Below are positions 42,688 to 52,900 of a stretch of 64,000 bases of DNA, one piece after another (the stretch's first letter is position 1; each line of letters opens with the position of its first letter). Under the pieces are notes generated by a model, which was not told the DNA's origin, did no database searches, and was given only the letters and a program-made list of their open reading frames with translations. This stretch comes from Verrucomicrobiota bacterium (GTDB lineage: Bacteria > Verrucomicrobiota > Verrucomicrobiia > CAIQCK01). Location of the stretch: the NCBI GenBank assembly GCA_016222825.1, contig JACRQF010000010.1, forward strand, positions 434,001 through 498,000. Reading direction: 5' to 3'. Position numbers and translations under genes: made by a program.

Positions 42688-44787
42688 CTAATCATGACCA
42701 AAGCCCACTATCACACCGTCTATCAATGTGCGCGTCCCGTCGCGGCTCAGCCTCCCGTCCGCTGGCGCAACGACGATGATGCGCGCGTTGTCCGCCGACA
42801 CAACAAACTCCACTGAGCCACGCACGTTGCGAGCCACAAACTCGCCAGCCACCGCGTCGTAAAGATCCTTCGCATTGTCGCCGACCTTGATGCGCACGCT
42901 CTTCGGAGCGCGGTCCGGGTTGTAGTAGAGATATGTTGGATAGGCGCGATCCCGGAAGAAGTCAGTCGCCAGCAGATCAAGTTGCAGGATGTGCTCCTGG
43001 TTTGTCTGCTCCACCAGCGCCGCCAGATAGCCGACATGTGCGCTGCCGTAAACGCCAAGATCGGTCTTCGCGCCCCATTTGTTCAGGAGCGGGTCGCCAG
43101 TGGCAAACGGCGAACGGTCGAGTTGGATTCTCCAGTGCAGTTGCTCCATGCGCAAACTTGCGCCAGCCGGGGCAACCGACAGATTACGCAGACGCAACCA
43201 AACCCGATCATGGCCGCGCGGTTCTGGCATGACCGCACCCATCCCTATGACGTCGCCCTCCTTCGAACCACGTCGCGGGAACTTGAGCAGAGTTCGCCAT
43301 GGCCCGTTGGCACTGTAGCTGCCTTCTAGTGCGAATGTCTCTGCTGGCGCATCGCTGCCCACGCGTGTCCAGAACGGCGCCAGCGTTGCGTTGCGCGGCA
43401 TCTCAAACTGCCAGACGTGCTCCAGCCGGCCCTGATCATCGCTAACGAAGACCAGCGGTTTTCGCTCCCGGATTCCATCGCGGTAGCCGCCCTGCTCGAC
43501 CCGACCATAAACCGTCGCCTCGCGCACAAGCCGCGGCGGCACGACCGCAAACCTCCGCAGTCCTTCGTAAGCCACCACGTTTACAGGGTCGGTTTTCCAG
43601 CCGGACGACGACTGATGCTCCGTCGGCAATGCATCCGGATAGAAAAGCCGCGCATTGTTGGCGACATTCAGCAGCCACTTGCCGATGGCGCGAGCGTAAC
43701 GCGTGTCGTAGCGCGCCAGCGGCGCCACCGCAGCCGCCGCCGAGAATGTGTTCATCGCGAACGCGTAGCCCTTGCTATCGAGTGTCGAGCCTTGCAGTCC
43801 GTGGCAGTCGAACTCGCCGAACCGGTCCGCGATGATTCCCCAGCCGTGCCGGGGCACGCCCTTCTGCTGGTTCTCCGAAAAACACCAGTCCACCAACTTG
43901 TCCACGTCGTAGCGTCGTCCGAGTTCCGCGTTCATCCGCGCTGCGAGTAACGGCGCGTAGTAGAGCAGCACCTCGTAGAGCGGACTTCCCTCCTCAACCG
44001 CACGTCGCTGCAGGAACTCCATGCAAACATCCGCTGCCCGCAGATTCCGCGGGTCACGCCACTTCCTCCACGCCATGAACTCAATCCACGCGATGCCCGC
44101 CGCCGCGTCCGGCTCGCGCCAGCGGCCGTTGAACACCGGCTGCATCGTGGCAAGATTGAACGCCGTCCAGTTGAAATCTGCCCTACCGTTCTTGCTGGCG
44201 AGTTGCTCGCAAGCTTCCGCCCAGCGGTCGGCAGTGGATTTCATCGCTCTATCCATTCCCTCGACATCGGAATAACGCTCCGCAAGCTGGCAAAACAACA
44301 CGCCGGGAAACACTTCATACCAAAACGAGCCGCCCGTGCTGGTCGCTGTGCGGTTTAGCACGACGCGCTGGCCGTTCTTTGCGTTGAACCACTCCTGACA
44401 CATTCGCACCCAATTGCGTCCATGCTGGTCGCTCTTGTTGATGCCAACTAACGAACCACTCATCACCGCCGCCAGACAGGCGATAGCCTCGCCGTGAGCT
44501 TCCCCGCCAACATAAGACGGCATCTTGAAACCCGGCGGCGCGATATTGACCGTGTTGTCAATCAGCTTCACCTGCGGCAAGTGTTCGCCTTTTGCGTCCG
44601 GATTGAACGCCAACCAGTCGAAGCCACGCGCCCGCGCCTTCCAGTCAATCATCCGGAACGGCTGCGGCACACTCGACATCCGCTCGATCAACTCAACCTT
44701 CCGCTGCTCCGCCGCGATAGCGCCAGCGAAGCCTAAAGAGAGGATTACTACCGCCAGCAGCGCCCTCGCTGTGCTTGCGCGTATCAT
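42688..44787 (-). CDS. Exported protein with alpha/alpha-toroid glycosidase-like features
   Basis: The 699-residue product has a signal peptide (RALLAVVILSLGFAGAIAAE). The first 430 residues are helical with many Trp, Asn and Asp residues (FDWLAFNPDAKGEHLPQV, NGRADFNWTAFNLATM, CHGLQGSTLDSKGYAFAMNT), which suggests a six-hairpin toroid as in polysaccharide lyases and unsaturated glucuronyl hydrolases. A beta-rich C-terminal region follows. I cannot identify catalytic residues, so an extracellular glycan function is only inferred. It lies 3 bp upstream of the phosphoesterase stop on the same strand. Confidence 0.65.
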   Translation of the reverse strand: MIRASTARALLAVVILSLGFAGAIAAEQRKVELIERMSSVPQPFRMIDWKARARGFDWLAFNPDAKGEHLPQVKLIDNTVNIAPPGFKMPSYVGGEAHGEAIACLAAVMSGSLVGINKSDQHGRNWVRMCQEWFNAKNGQRVVLNRTATSTGGSFWYEVFPGVLFCQLAERYSDVEGMDRAMKSTADRWAEACEQLASKNGRADFNWTAFNLATMQPVFNGRWREPDAAAGIAWIEFMAWRKWRDPRNLRAADVCMEFLQRRAVEEGSPLYEVLLYYAPLLAARMNAELGRRYDVDKLVDWCFSENQQKGVPRHGWGIIADRFGEFDCHGLQGSTLDSKGYAFAMNTFSAAAAVAPLARYDTRYARAIGKWLLNVANNARLFYPDALPTEHQSSSGWKTDPVNVVAYEGLRRFAVVPPRLVREATVYGRVEQGGYRDGIRERKPLVFVSDDQGRLEHVWQFEMPRNATLAPFWTRVGSDAPAETFALEGSYSANGPWRTLLKFPRRGSKEGDVIGMGAVMPEPRGHDRVWLRLRNLSVAPAGASLRMEQLHWRIQLDRSPFATGDPLLNKWGAKTDLGVYGSAHVGYLAALVEQTNQEHILQLDLLATDFFRDRAYPTYLYYNPDRAPKSVRIKVGDNAKDLYDAVAGEFVARNVRGSVEFVVSADNARIIVVAPADGRLSRDGTRTLIDGVIVGFGHD

Positions 44788-44790
44788 CGG

Positions 44791-45438
44791 TCAAACCAGC
44801 CTCACCGTTAGCGTCTCGCCGACCTCAACTACCGCATGGTGCCCCGCACTCACCGGCCCTGGATTCGCCACGCGCGTTTTGCCGATGCAGTCCTCGCCGC
44901 GCGACTCGTGGATGTGGCCGCAGAGCACAAGGTCCGGCTGTTCGCGTTCGATGAACGCGCGCACCGCCGTGCTGCCGACGTGCAGCCCGCTGTGGATGCG
45001 GTCGCAGGCCGTGTCCTTCGGCGGCGCGTGCGGACAGAAGATCTTCACGCGGCAGTTCTTTACCTCGGCAAAGCCAGTCTCGATGCGCTCCGCGATTTGC
45101 TCCTCGGTGATCTCGTAAGGCGTGTGCAACGGCGATTTTGGCCCCGCCGAGACGCCGAAAAAACCAACATCGCCGATCGCCACGCCTCGGCCGTCGATCG
45201 CGACGCCCAGCGCCGCCAACCGTGCGTCAATCGCCGCCGAGTCCATGTTGCCCGCCACCGCCAGCAGCCGGGTCGCGAGTGGCCGCCAAGCTTCCACGGC
45301 ACTCGCAGCTTCATCCACAGTGCCGGCGGTTGTGATGTCGCCACCAACAATCAACAAGTCGGACGTGCCGGCAGCAGTAACCGCTTTGGTGACGGCAGCG
45401 TAGTTCTCGTGAACATCAACGACGTAAATGATCTTCAT
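44791..45438 (-). CDS. Calcineurin-like metallophosphoesterase
   Basis: The 215-residue product has the five metallophosphoesterase motifs in order: DVHEN, GGDITTA, GNMDS, CPHAPP and GHIHES. These are the metal ligands and His acid. It is of the short YfcE/MJ0936-like size class and is cytoplasmic. The start at 45438 (MKIIYVVDVHEN) overlaps the end of the preceding repeat-protein gene by 23 bp, so translation of the two is probably coupled. The substrate may be a nucleotide phosphodiester; this is not testable here. Confidence 0.88.
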   Translation of the reverse strand: MKIIYVVDVHENYAAVTKAVTAAGTSDLLIVGGDITTAGTVDEAASAVEAWRPLATRLLAVAGNMDSAAIDARLAALGVAIDGRGVAIGDVGFFGVSAGPKSPLHTPYEITEEQIAERIETGFAEVKNCRVKIFCPHAPPKDTACDRIHSGLHVGSTAVRAFIEREQPDLVLCGHIHESRGEDCIGKTRVANPGPVSAGHHAVVEVGETLTVRLV

Positions 45439-48283
45439 GTGACTCCATGTCGAGCTTCTCCAGCGTCTCGTCAATCCGCGACAACACGAACGGGTGCTTC
45501 TCCGTTGTTCGCATCGTGCGCAACTTACCCGCCTCTCTCAGCGTCACTGCTGCGAAGCCGCGCACCGCCCAGTCATCACTCGTCAGCAGTTCCGACGGCA
45601 ATTTCGCGTCCAGTCTGCCAAGCGCCTCGACGGCGTGAAGGACGGAGAGATTTTGGATTTTAGATTTTGGATTTTGGATTGCCGCGCTCAATAGCGGCTG
45701 CAAGCTCGGCTTGCCGATCGCAACAAGTGCGTCTTCCGCCCGCCGGCGCACGTCCCAGAGCGGGTCGTCGAGCGCTGCGATGAGCTTCGGCACCGCCTCC
45801 GCCGATCCGATGCGACCCAATGCTTGCGCCGCACGCATCCGCACCAGTTCCTTCGGCGAGCCGAGCAGCCGAAGCGCGTCGCCGAGTGCTGCGGTTGCCT
45901 TCTGTTTGCCGAGCGTGTGCAAACACGTCGGCTGGAGCCGCTCGTTGTCCAGGAACTTCATCACGGCAGGCGCCACGCGCTCGTCGGGCCACTGGCGAAG
46001 AAAGTAGATGCAGTTGCGCCGGATGTCGAGGTCGTCCGTCGCCAGCCCGTCCAGCAGCGCCGGGATGCTTGCCGTGCCCCAATCGCATATCCAGTCCTCG
46101 ATTCGTTGCCGCGCCATCGGCTCGCGCCGGTCGAGTTGGCGGATCAGGAACGGCAGTGTCGCAACACCACGCTTGCGGATTTCCTCAACGGCTTTTTGTT
46201 TCTGCGCCAGCTTCTCGCCGCTGTCGCCGTAGCTGACCGTCTTCTCGTAGAGCGAGGCCAGTTCGCGCTCGGCATCGTCGCGAGGCGCGCGCCACGGTGT
46301 CGGGCCGTAGTGAGGCTCCAAGGCTTCGGGCATTTCCAATTTTGGATTTTCGATTTTGGATTTTGGATTCACGGACCAAACCACATTTGTGATTTCCGTA
46401 TCTACGCCGGCGCCGTAGAGCGGTTTCAGCCAAATAAAGTTATCACGTCCTCCGCCAACGTATGCGTCGCGACCGCCGAGGTCGCAGAATAGTCCGACCG
46501 CGCCGTATTCACGGCGGACGCCGTCGTGACCAGCGGCTTGGCATTGTTTCGCGTCGCGGCCCGCGTAGAGATCGTCGCCGGCGGAATCCACCAGAATGCC
46601 GGTGGCGTTATAGACGACAGAGCCCTGCGCGATCTCATCGGCGGTATAGTGGTCGTTGCCGGCCTTGTCGAACAACAATCCGACGCCGTAATCGTGCGCG
46701 CTGCCCTGACACAGACCGTGCGACGTGTAGTTGTCGTCACCGGACCAGTCGGCGAGGATGGCGGGACTGAGGTGAATGCCCGCGCCTTGGCCGTAGTGGT
46801 AGATGCGGTAGGTATCGTTGCCGCCAAGGTCGAGCAACATGCCGAGCGAATACCAGTAGCTCACGCCCTGCCCATAAATGTCGGCGTAGTAGTTGTCGTT
46901 GCCGGCAAGGTCGCAGAGGATCGCCACGCCGCCCGCCGCGAACGGTCGCGCGCCGATGGCGAAGCCTTGGCCGAGCGAGAGAAAATGCGCGCTGTAGCGT
47001 TCGTTGTCACCGTATTTGCCGCCGACATAATAAGTGTCGCCGCCCTCGCCTTCGAGCAGCGTGCCACAACCACCGATACCTGCGACCGCCTGCGCAAACT
47101 GCGACGCGCGGTAACCGTCGTCGCCCGCGCGGTCCCATAGCGCCGCGAGGCCGAACGTCGCCGCGCCTTGTGCCATCGTGTCAGCCTCGTAGCGATCATG
47201 GCCGCCGAAGTCGGCGAGCAGACCGCAACCGAACAACGCCGCGCCTTGCGAGCAGTTCTGGGCGAGGTAAGTGTCGTCGCCACCGCAGTCCACCAGGATG
47301 CCGACGCCCCAGAAGCCGCAGCCCAGCGAGAAGCTCCGGCGCCCCTCATAGCGGTCGTTGCCGGCAAGGTCTATCACAATGGAAATGGGCCGGCCCGCGA
47401 GCCCGTCCGCGCCACCGGCGGAGTTGAGGTAAATGTCGTCGCCGCCCGGATCAATGATAAGCAGCGCATCGTCGCGATAAACGTCGTTGCCGTTTGTGCC
47501 AACAACGACCTTGCCCAACGGCGTGTCGCGCGTCGTTGCTGCAGGCGGATGTGCTTTCAACAACGGCAGCACCTCATCTATCGCCGCGGAGAGAATCTGG
47601 AACGCTTCGGCGAGCGCGGCGTAGTCAGTCTTGCGGTGCGGCGCGAACATCGCCAGATGTGCCGCCTCGTAGTCGAGTTTGTCCGCGCCGGTATTCTTCA
47701 GGAGTTCGGGCAACTGGTGAAGTTCTTCGACGGCGTAGAGCACCGCCGCGCGCAAACGTTCCTCTGCCGACACGGCGGCGAAGGCCTTTGCGATAAGTGC
47801 GTTGGCGCGCTCGCAAGCCGCGACCAGATATGAAACGGGGTCGCCTGCGATACCCGATGATCTAGTCGGTGGCTTAAATTGAATCTCCCGCTCGCGCGCC
47901 AGGAAGCTTGCCAGTTTCGTCAGCGAGTCCGTGCCGCGAAGTTCGCGGGCGACTTCGTCCGCGTGCGGCGGCAACGTGAGCGGCTCGTGGAGAAAGCGGC
48001 GGACTTTTTCGAGGCGAAACTCCGTCTCCGCGTTGTCCTTGCGGTAGCTGAGGTCAGCGCGCCCCATCATGTTCGCGCGCAAGGCAACGTCGAGGCCGAG
48101 TTGCTCTTGTGGGCCGAACAACGGCGGCAAATCATCCGCGGTGGCGCACTCGTGAGAAGCTGCGAAGCTTAACGCAGAGACGCAGAAGACACAGAGCACG
48201 CGAAGGAAACTCTCTGCACACTTTGCGCTCTCTGGGGCTCTGCGCTGAGTCCCACTTCCGTATCGTTGAGCCGTCGTTGACAT
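45416..48283 (-). CDS. Large exported Gly-Asp repeat protein with C-terminal HEAT repeats
   Basis: I do not recognise this 955-residue protein. Residues 26-43 form a hydrophobic segment (FLRVLCVFCVSALSFAAS) that looks like a signal peptide. From about residue 264 to 600 there are about 12 copies of a 22-30 residue unit with core D-x-x-G-x-D-x-Y (for example IDPGGDDIYLN, VDCGGDDTYLAQNCSQG, LDLGGNDTYRIYHYGQG). Most are followed by an AQG- or GQG-type turn, compatible with a calcium-binding beta-solenoid. Residues 690-950 are HEAT/PBS-lyase-like repeats. Two in-frame 7-nt arrays encode NPKSKI-type inserts. There is no other Met before residue 72, so the start is uncertain. Confidence 0.7.
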   Translation of the reverse strand: MSTTAQRYGSGTQRRAPESAKCAESFLRVLCVFCVSALSFAASHECATADDLPPLFGPQEQLGLDVALRANMMGRADLSYRKDNAETEFRLEKVRRFLHEPLTLPPHADEVARELRGTDSLTKLASFLAREREIQFKPPTRSSGIAGDPVSYLVAACERANALIAKAFAAVSAEERLRAAVLYAVEELHQLPELLKNTGADKLDYEAAHLAMFAPHRKTDYAALAEAFQILSAAIDEVLPLLKAHPPAATTRDTPLGKVVVGTNGNDVYRDDALLIIDPGGDDIYLNSAGGADGLAGRPISIVIDLAGNDRYEGRRSFSLGCGFWGVGILVDCGGDDTYLAQNCSQGAALFGCGLLADFGGHDRYEADTMAQGAATFGLAALWDRAGDDGYRASQFAQAVAGIGGCGTLLEGEGGDTYYVGGKYGDNERYSAHFLSLGQGFAIGARPFAAGGVAILCDLAGNDNYYADIYGQGVSYWYSLGMLLDLGGNDTYRIYHYGQGAGIHLSPAILADWSGDDNYTSHGLCQGSAHDYGVGLLFDKAGNDHYTADEIAQGSVVYNATGILVDSAGDDLYAGRDAKQCQAAGHDGVRREYGAVGLFCDLGGRDAYVGGGRDNFIWLKPLYGAGVDTEITNVVWSVNPKSKIENPKLEMPEALEPHYGPTPWRAPRDDAERELASLYEKTVSYGDSGEKLAQKQKAVEEIRKRGVATLPFLIRQLDRREPMARQRIEDWICDWGTASIPALLDGLATDDLDIRRNCIYFLRQWPDERVAPAVMKFLDNERLQPTCLHTLGKQKATAALGDALRLLGSPKELVRMRAAQALGRIGSAEAVPKLIAALDDPLWDVRRRAEDALVAIGKPSLQPLLSAAIQNPKSKIQNLSVLHAVEALGRLDAKLPSELLTSDDWAVRGFAAVTLREAGKLRTMRTTEKHPFVLSRIDETLEKLDMESHEDHLRR
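45651..45680. repeat. In-frame 7-nt tandem repeat inside the Gly-Asp/HEAT gene
   Basis: Four units (TTTTGGA, TTTTAGA, TTTTGGA, TTTTGGA) plus TT lie within the coding region and encode IQNPKSKIQN on the minus strand, between two HEAT repeats. Confidence 0.8.
46340..46369. repeat. Second in-frame 7-nt tandem repeat in the same gene
   Basis: Four units (TTTTGGA, TTTTCGA, TTTTGGA, TTTTGGA) plus TTC encode NPKSKIENPKL on the minus strand, at the junction between the Gly-Asp repeats and the HEAT region. Confidence 0.8.
48166..48250. repeat. Dispersed 'CGCAGAG' palindromic repeat overlapping a signal peptide
   Basis: This stretch shares modules with 35470-35568: AACGCAGAGACGCAGAAGAC on one arm and CTCTGGGGCTCTGCG on the other, forming an imperfect palindrome. 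Read on the minus strand it supplies residues 13-40 of the Gly-Asp/HEAT protein, including the hydrophobic signal segment. Confidence 0.6.
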
Positions 48284-48335
48284 GTGACAGAGCGGCGTTT
48301 ATACCCGACGAGAACTTATAAGCAAAGGAGACACT

Positions 48336-49580
48336 ATGCGCCGATTCCTGTCCATTGCCGCACCAATGCTGGTCGCCGTCGCGGTCGTCGCCGCCGAGAT
48401 GCCGAGCCCGATCATCCCCGACGCGGGCTGCACAGCGCCGCCGCGCCGCACATTGGGCCGTGTGTTCCAAAAGCTCAAGGCCGGCGAGGACGTGGGCATC
48501 GCTTACTTCGGCGGCAGCATCACCGCCGCGCCGGGCTGGCGGGTAAAGACGTTCAAGTGGTTCAAGGAGACGTTCCCGAACGCGACGGTGCGCGAGATCA
48601 ACGCGGCCATCGGCGGCACGGGCAGCGACCTTGGCACGTTCCGTTGCGGGCAGGATGTGATCGCGCAGAGGCCGGACCTAGTGTTCGTGGAATTCAACAT
48701 CAACGACGGCAGCCCGACCAACGAATTCCGCAAGGTGACGATGGAAGGCATCGTGCGCCAACTCTGGTCGTCGCCGACGAAGCCGGAGATCGTCTTCGTC
48801 TATACAACGAGCCGCGATCTAAACTGCAAGCGCGGCAGTCATCCGGCGGTGGCGAAGCACTACAACATCCCCGACATTGACCTCCAGCCGCCGCTCGTGA
48901 TCGCGTTGAGCCGGCCTGATCTGCCAAAACCGACGGAAAAGCAGCTTGCGGACAAGAAATTCAACTGGAAAGCCGTGGGCCAGATGTTCATGGGCGATTC
49001 GGTGCACCCGAACGACCTCGGCCACACAATCTACGCCGACACCGTCGTCGCCTATCTCAAGACGCAAATGGATGCGAAGCCGTTGCCGGCACCGAAGCTA
49101 CCGAAGCCGCTGGTGAGCAATGAGTTTGCCTCGGCGAAGTTGGTCGCGCCGAGCGCGGCGAAGCTCGAAGGCGACTGGGAGGTGTTGCCGGCGAACGAGA
49201 AGAACGGCTTCATCAGCCGCTACAAGGGCGGCGTCATCAACGCGCGCAAGGCGGGCGACTCGCTGACGTTCGAGTTCGAGGGCACGGCGCTGGGCCTCTA
49301 CCAAAACGTGCAGAAGGATGGCGGCAAGTATGAGTGGACGATTGACGACGGCAAGGACGAGCCGGCGGACAAGAGCTTCGGCGGTCCGAGGGGCTGCAAA
49401 CACGGCAAGGTGGACACCGCGCCGGGGCCGTATTTCCCGCGCTACCACTACGCGATGCTGACGTGCGGCCTCGCGCCGGGAAAACACACGCTGAAGATCA
49501 AGGTGCTGGAGGAACGCGACAAAACCAGCACCGGGAACCGGCTACTGATCGGCTACTTCATGGTTGCGGGTGGAAAGTAA
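48336..49580 (+). CDS. Secreted SGNH/GDSL hydrolase
   Basis: The 414-residue protein has a signal peptide (RRFLSIAAPMLVAVAVVAAE) and an SGNH fold: block I AYFGGSIT with the nucleophile Ser, the Gly in GGTGSDLG, Asn in FVEFNINDG, and the Asp-His pair in DSVHPNDLGH. The C-terminal third (WEVLPANEKNGFISRYKGGV onward) is beta-rich, perhaps carbohydrate-binding. Such proteins deacetylate sugar esters. A clear AAAGGAG lies 5 bp before the ATG. It is divergently oriented from the Gly-Asp/HEAT gene. Confidence 0.85.
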   Translation: MRRFLSIAAPMLVAVAVVAAEMPSPIIPDAGCTAPPRRTLGRVFQKLKAGEDVGIAYFGGSITAAPGWRVKTFKWFKETFPNATVREINAAIGGTGSDLGTFRCGQDVIAQRPDLVFVEFNINDGSPTNEFRKVTMEGIVRQLWSSPTKPEIVFVYTTSRDLNCKRGSHPAVAKHYNIPDIDLQPPLVIALSRPDLPKPTEKQLADKKFNWKAVGQMFMGDSVHPNDLGHTIYADTVVAYLKTQMDAKPLPAPKLPKPLVSNEFASAKLVAPSAAKLEGDWEVLPANEKNGFISRYKGGVINARKAGDSLTFEFEGTALGLYQNVQKDGGKYEWTIDDGKDEPADKSFGGPRGCKHGKVDTAPGPYFPRYHYAMLTCGLAPGKHTLKIKVLEERDKTSTGNRLLIGYFMVAGGK

Positions 49581-49625
49581 GGACGAAAGGGCACGCCCCA
49601 AGGGCGCAATCCACCAAGAACGAAA

Positions 49626-49701
49626 TGGTGGAGCCGAGGGGAGTCGAACCCCTGACCTCCTCAATGCCATTGAGGCGCTCTACCAACTGAGCTACGACCC
49701 C
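49626..49701 (-). tRNA. tRNA-Ala (anticodon GGC)
   Basis: The minus strand folds to 76 nt with acceptor GGGGTCG/CGGCTCC, including the G3-U70 identity pair of tRNA-Ala. The anticodon stem CCTCA/TGAGG encloses ATGGCAT, giving GGC. The 3' CCA is encoded. It is a solitary gene between the SGNH gene and the PQQ-propeller gene. Confidence 0.97.
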
Positions 49702-49719
49702 AGCCAAATAACGCGCGGC

Positions 49720-49748
49720 ACGTTAGAGATGCGCGCCAGCAAAGTCAA
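49720..49748 (-). promoter_or_regulatory. Promoter for tRNA-Ala(GGC)
   Basis: TTGACT (complement 49743-49748) and TAACGT (complement 49720-49725) are spaced by 17 bp and end 18 bp before the tRNA 5' end. The arrangement fits a sigma-70 tRNA promoter. Confidence 0.65.
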
Positions 49749-49831
49749 CGGAAAATCCTGAGACGCAATGGGCCAATCTTGTGCGGGGAATGAAGGTGAG
49801 GGCTGGACGTCAAGTCTGCGTCGGGAGAGCG

Positions 49832-49849
49832 GAGACTCGGCGGAGTCTC
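49832..49849. repeat. Short palindrome downstream of the PQQ-propeller gene
   Basis: The inverted repeat GAGACTC-GGCG-GAGTCTC lies 55 bp after the stop of the propeller gene on the minus strand. There is no T-run, so it may be a repeat element rather than an intrinsic terminator. The surrounding 49749-49903 holds no gene. Confidence 0.45.
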
Positions 49850-49903
49850 GCCCCACCATTTTTGGTTGCAGCTCCACCGTGCTACCCCGCGCTACGGGCG
49901 CGG

Positions 49904-52900
49904 TTATTCCCCAAGACAGAGCAGCTCGCCGGTCTGGGTGGTGAGGAAAAGGCGCTGGTTGGCAATGGCGAGGCCGTCCCAAGCGGGCTGGGGAACGCGG
50001 GTTTCAGCGAGCACACGGCCGTCCTCTGTCGAGAGGCTCATCAGCCGGCCATCTTTGTGGACGACGAAGAGACGGCCGTCGCCGGAGAGGGCCAGGGCGT
50101 GGAGATCGTTGTAAAGCTGCGCGCCCCTGGGTTTGGGCTGCGTCGCTTCCTCGGCGGGCGTGAATGGGTTGAGCTTCCACGCGGCCTTTTGCGCCAGGTG
50201 ATGGGTGCGGTAGGGTGCGCCACCGAGGCGGGCGGTATTGGCGGCGGCCCATCCGGTGATCCATTTGTCTATGAAGACCTCGCCTTGTTCGAGATTGAAA
50301 TCGCGGCGGAAAAGCTCGGTGGTGCCATCCAACGAACTGTAGAGGGCGCGGTCGCGGAAGACGCACAAGGGCCGGCGGCTGGGTTCGCCGGGGAATCGGT
50401 GTTGATGGCGCGGGCTGTAGGTCCACCATCCGCGCGGCACGCAGACGGACCCCCGGCCGGTGTTGATCGTTGCGAATGCGTTCCATTTGTCCACGGTGGC
50501 TTCCTTCAGGTCGCGTGAGAATTTCCATCGTGACAGGGTGATGTTGTCGCCCTCCTGATGGAGGAGGTCGAACGGATCGAACTCCAGCGCGGAGTTTTCG
50601 TAAAAGGGATCAGACTTCAGCCCGGAATTCTTCTTGGGGTCCTGGTGCGGGATGTTGTCGAGACGGCTGACCCAGCGGCGCTCGCCGGTCATCGGGTCCA
50701 CCGCGAAAATCAGGATGCCGCCGTCGGCCAACGACTGGCGGCCCGCCGCGAAGTAGGCGATGTCGTCCATGATGAGAACCGCGCCGGGCACCGGCCAGGG
50801 AGATTCCACCTGGCCGCAGACGACGATGCGTTCGTCGGTGGGCGCCGCCCTCATGCGCCAGACCATTTCACCGGTGTCCGCGCGCAGCGCATACACACGG
50901 CCCGACGCGCAGCCGAAGAGGCACAAGCCACGGTGAATCGCGGGCGGCGAGTCCACGCGGCCCTCCGCCGTGAACCGCCAGCGCACCTTGCCGGAGGTCG
51001 TGTCCACCGCAACGACCTCGTGCGAGTCGGGCCGGGCGACGTAGGCGAGGCCGTTGGCGATGGTGGGCGCGCTCAAGAGGCCTTTGATGACGGCATTCTC
51101 GCGCCAGTCGTGCAGGATCGGGCCGACGGGCGCGTCGTTCACCATCGCGACTTCGGCCTTGGGCGCCAGTTGAACGGACCACAACCGGTTGAGCGATTTC
51201 GGGCCGGCGTTGGTCGTGCTGCCGCTGCGCCAAGGGTCATTGCGGTAGAGCGGCCAGTCGGAAGGCTGCGGGCTGGCGGCGGCGACATCCGCTTGGGCGG
51301 TTCCTTTCTTCAGCGGAAACTCGATCTGACTCAGCGGCCTGTGCGCCGGGCTGCGTTCCGAAGCGGACGCCAGCGCCACATAGCCGCGGAGCATGGGCCA
51401 GCAGGTGCAGTGTTTGGGTGTGGTGTAGATCAGCCCGTTGGCCGGCACCCAGCCGCCTTCGCGGGAGCAGTTCGCCTTGGTGATCGGATTGGCCTCGATC
51501 TTGCCGGTCCGCAGGTCCGTCAAATGGAGCACTCCCGACAGCATGTAGTTGCGCGTCGCGACCGGCGGGAAACAATGCGTCAACCAAGCGGGGTGCGTGA
51601 CGAGGGTTTTGCCGGTGCCGGGGTTGAGGGCGGAAACTTGGATTGGCAGGCGCACCATCCGGGCCTTGTCCGCAGTATTGGTCTTGCCGCCGTGCAGTAT
51701 CCAGAGGTTGCTGTCAACGAACATCGCCCTCGCCTGGCGATTGTGGTTCATGCCGGGCGGGAAGGACTTTTCCCAAAGGGGTTCGCCGGTGGTGGCGGAG
51801 ACCAGGTGCAGGGAATTGCCGTTGTCGTGATCGTTGAGCGAGGAGACCTCAAAGGCAAGCCGGTTGTTGTGGAGCACCGTCCGCACGACCTTGTCCAGCC
51901 AGGGATAATCCGAGCGGCGCCACTTCACGCGGCCGGTGCGAACATCAAGGGCGACGGCTTCGGTCTTGATGCCGCTCTTGGGCTGGCCGTGGATGAAGGA
52001 GACGATGTCGCAGCCCACGATGAGGTTGTTGGCGTTGACGGCCTCGGCCTTCCATAGCCTGCCGCCCGTCTTGGCGTCGAAAGCGTGGACGGCGTTGGTG
52101 TCCGCGGCAATGACCCGCCCTTGGTAATACGCGAGTTGCCGGGGCCGGACGATGCCGGTGAATTCGCGGACCGTCTCGCCCGTGGCCGCGTCGAGCGCGA
52201 CGAGTTTGTCGCGCGCAACCGCAAAGAGATGATCGCCGGAGGTGACGGGGCGCGCTTGATTGGCGGAGAGCGCGGGCAGTTCGAAAACGGCGGCGTTGGG
52301 TTGCGCGTTGGTGAGGGTCAGGTGCCAGAGACGCAGGCCGTTGAAACTGTCGCGAGCCAGAACGCCGCCGTAGAAGTTGCGGCCGCTGGCCGTGACAAGC
52401 CCCTCGACCTCGCGGGTCGCGGCGGCGATCCAGCGGACGCGGTCGGGCGGAGCGACGAGCGTGTCGCGCGAAACGGCGTTGCCGTCCGCTGCGTGACGCG
52501 GGTGCGACCATGTGTCCATCTCCTTGGGCCAGGGCTTCCGGGCCGTGAACATCGGCTGGCCACTGGCGGATTGGACATCGCGGATGGAAACGAAGCCAGC
52601 GCCTTTGAGTTGTCCTTTGGTCAGCGTCTTCGGGTTGGCCACGATCACCGATCCCTCCGGCGCGAGCACGCGCAGGATTTCCGCCGCAGGCACCGTGAAG
52701 TTCCGGACGATGACGAGATTGACGAGGTTCTCCGTGTAGGGGAGACGTTGGGTTTCGGCGGTCTGTTCCACCGACGCGAGGCCGTAGTGTCCCTGAGCGC
52801 GAATCTGGACTCTCGCTCTCGCGACCACCGCGGGATCGGGATCGAGGACGTGGACCAGATAACGTCCCGTCCGGCTGAGTTCCACGGGCGTTGTCATGTC

